A DNA stretch of 64,000 nucleotides, taken from positions 398,024,541 through 398,088,540 of the forward strand of contig CM054057.1 in the NCBI GenBank assembly GCA_028641055.1. The letters run 5' to 3'. The DNA is from Alopecurus myosuroides (Eukaryota; Streptophyta; Magnoliopsida; Poales; Poaceae). Every line of letters begins with the position of its first letter. The stretch's first letter is position 1. Positions 1 through 10,408 of the stretch are shown here, piece after piece. The notes under the pieces were generated by a model. It searched no databases. It was not told the origin of the DNA and was given only the letters and a program-made list of their open reading frames with translations. A program made the position numbers and the translations under genes.

Positions 1-1376
1 AACTTGACGTGGTGATCTTTGAAGCACGAGGTGCTGAAATGATATTGGTGGATTAAAAAGATGATGGTATCAGTAGTTGAATAGATTTATCATCTATCTG
101 CAAAATACTCCATGAGACGTGCTATTCCTTCCTCAACTTCGAAAACAAAGATGGCTTTACGCAAAATAACCTTCATAACTCTTCTTAAAAGAAGCAGATA
201 TAGAATAGGTTAGCTAAGTCTTGTTAAGTACCTCCCGTACTCATGTTTGCTTCAACTTGGTTCAGGTGGAGTTCATCACTTCGGTGGTGTTTCGACGTGG
301 ACATCGACGAGTAGTTTGGGGTTCCCAGGTAGCAGCCTAGAATCTATGGGCTGGGACGTCGCCTTATGTTGCACCTCTTAGGACTTTTTGGTTCTTGTTG
401 TTTAGGAACATAATTTGCCTTCCGTTGTCCGATGTAATGTTGGGAGAACAGAAATTAGATCTAGGTCTAATTGGGAGAGGACACCTCAAAAACCTAATTA
501 ACGAAGCTCAAATCCAACTAGAGGGGCTCTAATTAGATCGTTGGGAGAGGATACCAACGACATCACAAGGTGATACAATATGATCTAATATGATCAAACC
601 ATTTGATCATAACACATATAAAACTCGTACCAATATCGTTCTCTTTTCTCAACCATATCCTCGATGTCCTTTTGATAAATCACACTATGTCTAGCGAGAC
701 GATTGGTTGACATTGCTAATACTGAGAGGGCCCAAAGCATATATTTCACCATCGTATGGATGAGCTAAGTAATATTATTGAAAGATCTCAGTTCCATTGC
801 ACGCTCTAGATTATACCCAGATGTTCACGTTATGGTCCCCTGTTACGGTGGACGGTTGAAGACATACAAAGCATAATTGTCGATTGCGCGGTCACTAAAT
901 ATTCTCATAGTATAGGAATTCTAGTCAATGACAACTCCATATGTACTTTGCTAAATACATTACAATTGTTAGTCTCTTACCAAGATCATATATTTGGGTC
1001 GGTTCAGTTCTATTGTTACCCTAACAATAAAATCTTATGTTTGCTAGACTTTAACAAAGTCCATGATCAGGAAAACATGATGATCTCATAAACGATAAGC
1101 TAATCTTAGAGATAAGATTAGGAACTCTTGTTTGTTTATGTCTTCACACCCGTAGAAATGTTTTCCTTTGAGAACTCACTTTTCAAGTACTATAGCAGTT
1201 ATAGCACGATAACATAAACTTAATTCTGAACTTGGAGAGAGAACAATAACTGAATATTATTGTCACTAGGGTATATCTCAAATAGACATGGCATAGACCT
1301 GAATTGAAGGTTTGCCGACAATGACCATCCACACGTCGCTAGACATGCACACAGTTGATAAACGCTACTATAATTT
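1..1376. other. Gene-free decayed repeat sequence
   Basis: I see no supportable coding region here. The sequence is moderately AT-rich and looks like worn LTR-type repeat. At 1100-1121 there is a small perfect hairpin with 9-nt arms CTAATCTTA/TAAGATTAG and a GAGA loop. The first 450 bases resemble the transcribed end of a long gypsy LTR, but no boundary or TSD could be found. A database search would be needed to name the repeat. Confidence 0.4.
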
Positions 1377-1735
1377 TTGATTGTTCCATGCTTGATTTAT
1401 ACTAATACCATATGTTTTTACTACAGTTTTATATCATTTTACGGAATTTTATCGGACTAACCTATTGACAAGATGCCCAGTGCCAGAATATGTTTTTCTG
1501 TTGTTTTTTGCATTTCAGAAAATACCTGCAGAGAAAGTCCGAGAACATCCGAGAAAGGGCAGAAAACCTAAGTTTTCATGAGACGAAGATGGAGTCCAAA
1601 AATATTTCGGAGGGGGGCACCAGGAGGCCAGGCGGGTAGGGGGAACGACCTAACCTAGACTCACGTCCCCAGGACACACTAGGCCTCCTCCTGGGACCTT
1701 CCTTTACCTGTAAGTTACTTTGACCTAAAAAACGG
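1377..1735 (+). repeat. LTR fragment related to the Sabrina-like element
   Basis: The 20-mer CTAACCTATTGACAAGATGC at 1457-1476 recurs at 6624-6643 inside the intact LTR of the 6517-14690 element, and a one-mismatch version lies near 13238. Surrounding order is also similar: an AT-rich lead, this motif, a TTTCTGTTGTTTTT stretch, then a GC-rich block. No TG/CA ends or TSD are visible, so this is a fragment or a related solo LTR that has decayed. The block from about 1755 to 2100 may hold related sequence in the opposite orientation, but I could not confirm that. Confidence 0.5.
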
Positions 1736-2805
1736 CATGATGGCGTGATTCACACACACCCGTTGGGGAACCCCAAGTGGAAGGTATGATGTAGCATAGC
1801 AACAAATTTCCCTTTGTTAGAAACCAAGGTTATAAATCTCGTAGGACTTTAGTGACGATCAGCGAGGTGCTTTTGGCGTGTCAAACCTGAATCTTGATGT
1901 CTACTACACTCTTCTATTCTTGTGGACTATGTTGGGCCTCCAAGCGCAGAGGTTTGTAGGACAGCAGCAAATTTTCCATAAGTGAGTAACCCAAGGTTTA
2001 TCGAACTCAGGGAGGTGTAGGTTGAATGTATCCCTCTCGAGCAACCCTGGAATTAAGATACGAGAAGTCTCTTGTGTCCCCAACACACCTAATGCAATTG
2101 TCACTTTATAGGTGCACTAGTTCGGCGAAGATAAGATAAAATACGTGTAATATGTGTGGTCAAACAAGGTGTAGTAATTCTGTAATAAAAATGGCAGCAA
2201 GGTAACAAGTAACAAAACTGAAATTAAACGGTGTTTCAATGCTTGAAAACAAGGCATAGGGGTCATACTTTCACTAATGGCAACTTACGAAAACATTAAC
2301 ATAATTAACCATATGACAACCCCTCGAAAAGCATGCATGATAGACGTCAATCGGAGATCACTCTTGTATGGATCACACCTTAAAGTCTGCATTCCTCATC
2401 TATGGACACCCCAACCTTGTCACTTTGAGCACCCAATGATAGTGCTAACAAACACCACAAACATCTCTTGAATTGTGTCTTTCTAATATAACATGTTACC
2501 CACACTGTCACCTTGATTCCATGAAAATCATACTAAACACAAGCATCAAGAAACCTCATAATTCCATCATTCAATCGAACAAAGAAGAACAAACTCATGA
2601 TAAGTACCCCTCTAATCTATAGTCCATAGAGTCACACACGACACCCGCACCGTGATGATGACATATTTATGTGTTATGCTTGTTGCACAAGTGTGGGTTG
2701 GAAAGAAATACTAAGCCTAACCAATGACTACTATAGGTGATTTCTATGCAAAAAAATAAGGTAATTTCAATCTAATGAGGACATCCATAGCTCTTCACCA
2801 TTTAA
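1736..2805. other. Gene-free repeat debris
   Basis: No ORF with recognisable domains on either strand. Short ORFs of 64-66 codons have no family signature. The segment has the texture of retrotransposon non-coding sequence and separates the LTR fragment on its left from the gypsy pol tail on its right. Confidence 0.4.
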
Positions 2806-3046
2806 TACACATGATGATGTTGTTGTTCAAGAAAACAATAATGGAGTGAGACTTGGACCAATGCCAAGATTAAGAACTAAATTAATAGAGCAACATGTGA
2901 ACTCTCTCTTTATACAATTTAATGTTTGTGATAACAAAACAATTATACTGCTTAAGTCTATGCATTTATGTGTGCTCAGGTTTATTAATAACACATACAT
3001 TGGTGGAGGAGGACCTCAAAATATGCTCGAGAAAGATGAAAGTTGA
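2806..3046 (+). pseudogene. Gypsy pol C-terminal tail
   Basis: The frame around 2846-3046 reads GPMPRLRTKLIEQHVNSL and then a KSMHLCVLRF block. This corresponds to the extreme C-terminus of a plant Ty3/gypsy polyprotein, downstream of integrase. The minus-strand gypsy in this window ends in the same way (MTRARARQFNQQV at 15310 downward). Only the tail is present: protease, reverse transcriptase and integrase are absent, so this is a remnant of a deleted element. It is followed directly by an LTR-like block, as expected for the 3' end of an internal domain. Confidence 0.55.
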
Positions 3047-3620
3047 CGAAAACAACATCTACAAGCTGGAAAACAAATTCTACCAGCTGGAAAACAAAGA
3101 GGAGTTGCTGAAAAACAAAACCTACACGGTGGAAAACAAGATGTGCTTGAGGGAGGAGAGGGAGGAAGCACATGGAGAGAGAGAGAGAGAGCAAGATGGA
3201 ACCCACTATTATACTTATGCGCCAAGAGAGAGTCCTGATGATAATAATGACAAGGGCATGCGAGTCCGATTGGGCCGAAACCATGTATGGTTTGGTTTGT
3301 ATCTTTTGTTTTCTTTGGATTAGAGTCCAACCTGAGACATAAGGTGGTGGTGCGGCATACCCCTTGGCTGCACCGCCTCCCCTCATAAATATCTAGGCCT
3401 TGCGAGTTATAGAGATTAGACTACGTTAAAAATAAACCCTAGAACCTCTAGACTGAACTTGCATGTAAGCATTCATCTTGAAGTATTGTAACCCTGCAAA
3501 ATTGAGTGATATATGTTGTTCCATTGGGAATAAGACGATACAGGACCACTTGGTCGTTAGTGACTACTTTGTGCAAGAGTGTGTAGTTGAGAATATCTAT
3601 AGGTATTGAGAGTTGTTGCA
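3047..3620 (+). repeat. Gypsy LTR-like block (5' edge unresolved)
   Basis: A TATA-like CATAAATAT lies at 3384-3392 after a GC-rich stretch, and the block ends in TTGTTGCA at 3620, just before a possible primer site. A GA microsatellite occupies 3175-3191. The start of the LTR was not found. The block lies between a pol tail and a leader plus gag, an order that fits an LTR shared by two internal domains, or two elements joined at their LTRs. Confidence 0.45.
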
Positions 3621-5249
3621 TTGGCATCAGGGTTCATCCAGAAGAGTTTTCAGTGAGGCACTAGTTATTCACCATATTTTCGAGTTGCTTATTGAGAAGA
3701 TCGGGCCACCCCATATCATCTTAGTATCACATTTCCAGGTTTACTCGGTGAGCAAATTTCATCCCCTGGTCTTAGTTGTTTCTACCTATAGAGAAAAGGC
3801 CACAAAAAATAGAGTTAGTCGAGTTTGCCATAGCTCTAGATCAGCACTAAATTGCTTCTTCTAGTTGTTGTTTTCTGTTGATTTTGTGTCTGTTTTTTTT
3901 TCTTTTGTTGTCTTCGTCTAAATTAGGTTTAGGATTTTATTCTAGTAGAGTTCATCTATTTCTTTGAGTCTCTATTCGAAAATCTCCACAAAAAGAGTTG
4001 TTATCCGTGTGTTTGGATCTATTCTAGCTTGGGAAAATAGCCATAATATTTCCGATTCGAGTGCTAAGTTGTTTCCTACCCGAGACATAGTCGAATCCGA
4101 GTCCTACAAGAAAGCCATGAGCATTGCTTTAATCTGCTGATTTTCTGCCGTGGGGAGTTTTGCTTGCTTCAGATTCCATACGTGGCCATCACAAAAAAAA
4201 AATCATCGCGATTGTCCATGGGATTCAGGTTCGATTTGGATTCCTATCCGAGCTCTGTCGTGGCACGGATTTGCATGTTTTTCTCCCGCGTGCCCGATTC
4301 TAGTCCTACTCGGATTCCTGCTGAGGGCGGCGCTTTTTCCCTTTTCTCTGCGGCGCCCACGTAACAGCTTCACAATTCTTGCAATTTCCCTAACGTGAGC
4401 GTTTGCTACCGAGACGACACAAAAATTGTTGTTTTCTCTGTCGTGTCAGCACAGTTTTGATCAATTTTATGTCGTGAGCCTCCAGTAGTTTTTTCTTGAG
4501 TTTTCTTTTTCTTCTCCCTGTTTTAATCTTGGAATTCTTATGTGATCTTTGTTCATCCTAGCCACAGCCAATCTACAACATTATATCTAGGAACATACCC
4601 AAAGACTAGTTGTTTTCTTGCTCATATAGGCTGCTCATATTTGATCATATTTGTGTCATATATTTTGTTTTTCTTGATTATTGCTCCTAGTTAATACATT
4701 GGCCGTTGAAAAAGTATATAAAAATAGAAAAGAGAAAATTATAAAAAAGGAGAAAGAAAGAAAAACAGAAAAATAGAAAAGAGGTCGAATTACTACTGTT
4801 TTCACTAGTGGAGCTCGAGACATATACTTGGGGATTTTTAGACACTACTTTGAGGAATCTTGTGCATGTTTTACATTGAGATTTTGCTAGTGTCTTTCCA
4901 GGCCTGACAACAAATCTACCATATAGTAGCTGGCCACATTTGTCTCCAAGAGTGTGTGTGTGTGTGTTTCCTAGTGAAATTTTATATCACATTGAGCAGT
5001 AAATATGAGTAGTATTTTTGGTGTTGTTAGGTATCCAAACCAAGCTCCATCATATACCCTGTTTTTGTCTTGTGATAGCTGAACTCCCTGGTTATTCTCT
5101 TCTCACATTTGGTACATTTAGTTGCTCTTACTTGGTTGGTAAGTATTCTCTATTTACTTTGGAACGGTAAGATATACCATTATTTGCTGGTAGCGAATTG
5201 AGAGAAAACACCCACCTACACTTGTTTTATTTTTATTAACATATTAATC
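3621..5249 (+). other. Gypsy 5' leader with primer-site-like start
   Basis: TGGCATCAGGGTTC at 3622-3635 resembles the primer-binding site for initiator tRNA-Met (typical core TGGTATCAGAGC) with mismatches. About 1.6 kb of non-coding leader follows, with no supportable ORF. A GT dinucleotide run lies at 4952-4967. The leader ends at the gag start at 5250. Assignment as a leader rests on position between the LTR-like block and gag. Confidence 0.45.
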
Positions 5250-6325
5250 ATGGATTCTTCTAGTGATGCTTGTGTGTAGCAAAATAAGTCCCATGATGAG
5301 CTGGTGAAGTGGAATGAGTATGAAGCACTACGTGATTATTTGAAGAAACAATTTGGGGATGCCTGTGATGAGATATATGAGGATATGCAGAAAGTAGACA
5401 CTAAGGTGGATGATATTGCTAAGTTGGCAACTACAATCAAACACAAGTGACTACTATTCAGAATTTTATTTGCACATTGAGAGAGCAACTTGCTGAAGTC
5501 AAAACTTTCATTCAGCAAAGACTTCCTGATCAACGGGATAATGATAGTGTCCATAGTGATTCCCATAATGTTGCTAATGCCAATGCAGGTGTTGATCTTA
5601 AACTTGGCCGAGGTAGACGAGGAGGCCATGGTGCTCCACATGGCCAAGGTGCACATGATCAAGGTGCTAGACATGTACTACACAATGAGGCTGAAAATTT
5701 TGGAGATGATGATGCTTTGGGCAAGCAAAAATTCTCAATTCCACAATTTTGTTTTGATATCAATGATGTTGAGGAATATCTCACTTGGGAGTGAAAAATT
5801 GAGATGTTGTGGTGTTTTCATGATTACATTAAGGACAAGAAAATAAAACTTGTTTCTTCTGAGTTTGATGGTTATGCTCTTCGTTGGTAGGACAATATTG
5901 TGCATCTTAAAGAGGACTTAGGCGATCCACCTATTGTTCTTTGGAGGCCTATGGAGCAAGTTATGAGGGACATATTTGTTGCACACAATTATATTTGTTC
6001 CCAATATGATCAATTGCAACAATTGAGACAAGGTATTATGACAGTTGATGTCTATTATCGAGAGATGGAGATGATTATGCAAATAGCACGTGTGAGGGAA
6101 CAATTGGAGCAAACAAAGCAACGTTTTCTTTCAAGTTTGCAATAAAAAATTAGAGGCATTGTGAGGCACCATCAATATCATGACAATTATTTCACCATGC
6201 TAGAGAGTCCGAATCATAGTTCGCTGAAGAGGCAAAAATTACAGCACGTACTAGGAGTCATCTTCCCATGAGATCTAATAGGGCAAAGGTAGTCCAATAT
6301 TTTGATGAGATAGATACGTCGATTT
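5250..6325 (+). pseudogene. Broken gypsy gag
   Basis: An ATG at 5250 opens a gag-like frame that hits TAG at 5277-5279 and changes frame near 5440. The 5447-5794 stretch carries KFSIPQF and DVEEYLTWE, typical of the plant Ty3/gypsy gag core. It then meets TGA at 5792-5794 and another stop near 5888; the 5900-6145 stretch continues the gag core. The zinc knuckle and all of pol are missing: the sequence ends where the minus-strand gypsy LTR begins near 6326. Gag would normally form the particle that packages the element RNA. At least four lesions make this copy inactive. Confidence 0.65.
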
Positions 6326-6516
6326 GTGGTGGAGTTTGACCTTGGTGATCTGGCTACTACGCACACATATGCAGCGCCAATGCAATCTCTAAACCAATCT
6401 CCTAGAGTTACCGATCTTGCAGATACACGATCAACCTGTCCAAAAGGTCTAGTTCTACCTACAATCAAGACAAGTAAGAACAAATATTGCAATCTGGAAT
6501 TGCAGATGGAGACAAG
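6326..6516 (-). repeat. End of minus-strand gypsy LTR, cut off by Sabrina-like insertion
   Basis: Read on the minus strand, this continues the LTR at 14691-15058 after the 6517-14690 insertion is removed, and provides its far end. The edge at 6326 is approximate, placed where gag-like + strand sequence stops. The two halves add to roughly 0.56 kb, about the size of the other gypsy LTR-like block at 3047-3620. Confidence 0.5.
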
Positions 6517-8137
6517 TGATACATCATAAACGTCTCCATAATTTCTTATGTTCCATGTTGTGTTCATGCCATATGGTACATGTTTCATTTATACTTTATG
6601 CCATTTTTATCGATTTCCTGGGACTAACCTATTGACAAGATGCCATAGAGCCAACTGTTTTTAGTTTCGGAAAAGTTCTTCTGGAAATATTCTCGGAATT
6701 GGATGATTCGAGGCCCGGAAGTCTTAGAAATTTGTCACGCACACAGAGTCCGGAGGAGACTCGAAGGGGAGCCACAAGGTACCCACACCATGGGTGGAAG
6801 CGCGCCCCCCCCCCGGCCGCGACCAGGGGTGGTGTGGCCCCTGCTCGCCAACCGACGTTGCCCTCTCGCCTATATATTTTCCTCGAAGGGTTAACCCTAA
6901 ATGCCCGAGCCTTTTCCATGAAAAACATCTGCATCCGCCGTCACCGTCAACCCTGGTTCGTGAGGGTTCTGGAGCTCTCCCCAGCACCCTGCCGGGAGGG
7001 GGAATCATCACCGGAGGGACTCTACACCACCATGCCCGCCTCCAGAATCATGCATGAGTAGTTCATCCTTGGATTACAGGTCCATAGAAGTAGCTAGATG
7101 GTTGTTCTCTCCTCTTTATGCCTCATGTTTAGATCTTGTGAGCTACCATACATGATCAAGATTATCTTATTGTAATGCTACATGTTGTGTTTGCTGGGAT
7201 CCGATGAATATTTAATGCTATGTCTCATGATTATTAATCTATCATGTTCTTTTCATGTGTATGTTATTTATGATCTTGCATGCTCTCTGTTGTTAGTAGA
7301 TGCTCTGGCCAAGTAGATGCTAGTGAATCCAAGAGGGAGTATTTATGCTCGATAGTGGGTTCATGCTTCCTTTGCATATGTGCTTGAGTGACAAAAATGT
7401 GACGGATGGGGGATGTGTTGTTGCCATTAGGGAGAAAACAATGATTTTTACAATGTTTACATTACACACTTTGCTTATTGCAATTCTCTGTTACTTGCAA
7501 CTTCATACCCAAGGTTTTCTCAGAGGACATTCTGAGGGTGGATTATTAGTCATAGATGTAGTTGGATGACGGTTTATGTATCTTGTTGTAATGCCTGAAT
7601 GAATCACATAGTAATCATCATGTCATGCATATGCACTACGGTGCATCCTTTATATCTGTCAATTGCCCAGCTGTAATTTGTTTACCCAACATGTTATTTA
7701 TCTGTCTTCGGAGAGACACCTCTAGTGAACTGTGGACCACAGTCCACTTTCCTCATACTGATAATACAACCACTGCAATCTCTATTTTCGCACTGTTGCT
7801 ACTGTTTCCTACTGCCATCTCTGTTCTCTTTCATCAACTGCAAACAAATATTATTTTCCACATGTTACGTTTGACCTCCTTGTGTTCAGCAAAACCGGTG
7901 AGATTGACAACCTCACTTCTTCGTTGGGGCAAAGTGATTTGATTGTGTCGTGTAGGTTCCATGTTGCTTCTAAACCGGTAGTGTGCCCTGCCACCTCAGC
8001 TGCATCAACCTTCGGAAGTGATTTATTTCTCCTACTGGTCGATTCAACCTTGTTTTCTTTGTGAGGGAAACCTACTACTGTGCTCTTCATACCTTCCTCT
8101 TGGGGTCTCCCAACGAACATGTGTTACACGCGCATCA
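6517..8137 (+). repeat. 5' LTR of Sabrina-like element
   Basis: 1621 bp, TGAT...ATCA. It aligns along its length with 13131-14690 and has the same block order: an AT-rich lead, CTAACCTATTGACAAGATGC, a GC-rich segment, then a long transcribed part ending ...CTTGGGGTCTCCCAACGAACATGTG. The GC-rich segment contains a poly-C run near 6807 and the TATA-like CTATATATTTTCC at about 6869. Confidence 0.85.
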
Positions 8138-8147
8138 AGCTAATTTC

Positions 8148-8167
8148 TGGAGCCGTTTCCGGGGAGG
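8148..8167 (+). other. Primer-binding site, tRNA-Asp-like (degenerate)
   Basis: TGGAGCCGTTTCCGGGGAGG starts 11 bases after the 5' LTR. The usual plant form complementary to tRNA-Asp is TGGCGCCGTTGCCGGGGA; this copy has two mismatches to it. Its place right after the LTR fixes the orientation of the element as +. Confidence 0.7.
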
Positions 8168-8332
8168 AAGAGGATTTCTACAAGGGTAGTCTCTCACTTC
8201 CAATCTCTTTACTTTGTTTTATTTTTGCTTAGTTTATTTTATTTTGTCTTGTTTGCTTCTCTTTATCGAAAAGACAAGAAAACCAGTTCTTGTTCTAGTT
8301 GTTGTTTTTATCCTTTTTTTAATCTTGCTAAA

Positions 8333-9909
8333 ATGAGTACTCCTGAGAACACTAAGTTGTGTGACTTCACTAGCACAAAGAACAATGATTTCATTAGCAC
8401 ACCTATTGCTCCACCTGCTCCTACTGCTGATTTTTATGAGATAGAGCCTGCACTTTTAAATTTTGTTATGAGAGAGCAATTTTCTGGTGTTAGTACTAAT
8501 GATGTTGTTGCCCATATTAATAATTTTGTTGAACTCTGTGAGATGCAAAAATATAAGGATGTAGATGGATATATTATTAAACTGAAATTGTTCCTTTCTC
8601 TTTGAGGGGAAGAGCTAAAGAATGGTTGCTATCTTTGCTTAGAAATAGTATTGAATCTTGTACTAAATGTAAAGATGCTTTCATTACAAAATATTATCCT
8701 CCTGCTAAGATCATATCTTTGAGAAGTAGCATTATGAATTTTAAGCAACTTGATAATGAGAATGTTGCTAAAGCTTGGTAAAGAATGAAATCTTTGGTAA
8801 AGAATTGTCCCACTCATGGACTAACTACTTGGATGATCATCCAAACCTTTTATGCAGGTCTGAATTTTTCTTCAAAAACCTTCTGGATTTAGCTCCTGGA
8901 GGAACCTGTATGTCCATGACTTTGGGGCAGCAACAAAGCTTTTTGATGATATGATGGTAAATTATTCTGAATGACACACTGAGAGAGATATAACAGGTAA
9001 GAAGGTAAATTCTGTTGAAGAAACATGTTCCTTGAGTGATAGGCTTGATGCTATTATGTCTATTATTGTGAATGGCCATGCTCATATTGATCCAAACAAT
9101 GTTCCTTTAGCCTCTTTGGTTGCTCAAGAAGAACATGTTGATGTGAACTCCATTAAAAATAATAATTTCAACAACAATTCTTATAGGAATAATTTTGGTA
9201 GCAACTATAGGCCATATCCTCCTTATAATAACAATGGTTATGTAAATTCTTATGGTAATTCCTACAACAATAATAAAAGTGTACCCTCTGATCATGAAAA
9301 CATGCTTAAGAATTTTATTAGTACACAAACTGTTTTAATAAATCTGTTGAGGAAAAGTTCGACAAAATTGATGTTCTTGCTTCTAAAGTTGATAGCCTTG
9401 CTCTTGATGTTGATTTTCTGAAACTAAAGGTTGTGCCTCATGATGTTAAAGAAATCGAAACTTTCAATTCCATTCAAATTCGAATTGATGACAATGTTAG
9501 GATGTTAGCTGAATTGCATGCTAGATGGGAAAGAGAAGATGAAATAGCTAGAAAGAATAATATAGCTAATGTTTGCAGCATTACCACCACTAGTAAAACT
9601 GAAGCTTCTCATGCTAGTAAACCTTATGCTATTAATGGTAAAGTAATTGGTGTTGGCAATACTCCCACTTCTACTATTAAACGTGTAAAACTGCCTGAAA
9701 CCACTAAAATAGTTCCTGATAAAAGTGTTGGATTTTTTTGTAACATGGGAGATAGTGGTCCCATTACCTTTGATAAAAATGATCTTTACTTTGATGATTG
9801 CAACATACCTGAAGTGATTAAGTTCCTACAAAATCTTTCTAGTTGTCCTAACGCTAGTACTATGAATATGGCTTTCACAAAACATTACAAATGCTCTCAT
9901 ACAAATTAG
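8333..9909 (+). pseudogene. Athila-type gag, frameshifted
   Basis: ATG at 8333 opens a frame beginning MSTPENTKLCDF with the gag core FVMREQFSGV...AHINNFVELCEM. The frame breaks near 8600, where RGRAKEWLLSLLRNS continues in another frame. There is an in-frame TAA at 8779, further shifts between about 8940 and 9430, and a TAG at 9907-9909. The 9032-9421 part is rich in Asn and Tyr. The 9433-9909 part is the gag C-terminal region leading into protease. Gag would package the RNA; this copy cannot make an intact product. Confidence 0.7.
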
Positions 9910-10408
9910 AGAAGATGTATTAAGATGTGAAGCCTCTATCCCTAGGAATTTAGATGATGTTTGGGATCCCATAATTAAAATCAAAGTGAATGATTTTGAT
10001 TGTAATGCTCTATGTGATCTTGGTGCTGGTATCTCTGTTATGCCTAAGAAACTTTATGATACTGTTGATTTGCCACCTTTGGAGCACCGTTATTTGGATA
10101 TTCATCTTATTGATAATGTTAGAAAGAAACCTTTGGCGAGACTTGATGATGTTATTATTATGGTTAATAATAACCTTGTTCCCATTGATTTTGTTGTTAT
10201 GAATATTGAATGCAATGCTTCTTGTCTAATTGTTTTGGGAAGACCTTTTCTTAGAACTGTTGGTGATGTTATTGACATGAAAGAAGGGAATATTAAATAT
10301 GAATTCCCACCCAAGAAAGGTGTGGAACACTTTCCTAGGAAGATAATTAAGTTGCCTTTTTATTCTATTATTCGAACAAGTTACAATTTGGATGCTTCTT
10401 CACTTTAA
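9910..10408 (+). pseudogene. Athila-type aspartic protease domain
   Basis: The frame from 9986 contains the catalytic motif CDLGAGISVMPK with the active Asp at 10016-10018, then the second conserved block LIVLGRPFLRT, both typical of retropepsins in Athila-type gypsy elements. It ends at TAA 10406-10408 with no reverse transcriptase after it, so the coding capacity is gag-protease only. The domain itself looks little damaged, although it is separated from gag by a stop and a frameshift. It would cleave the gag precursor. Confidence 0.7.

Noticed and set aside
3016..3386. Minus-strand ORFs opposite the GA-rich stretch
   Set aside because: Low-complexity Leu/Ser/Phe translation of a purine-rich + strand; no domain.
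4150..4398. Overlapping 82- and 66-codon + strand ORFs in the gypsy leader
   Set aside because: Short, in different frames over the same bases, no motifs, located in the leader upstream of gag.
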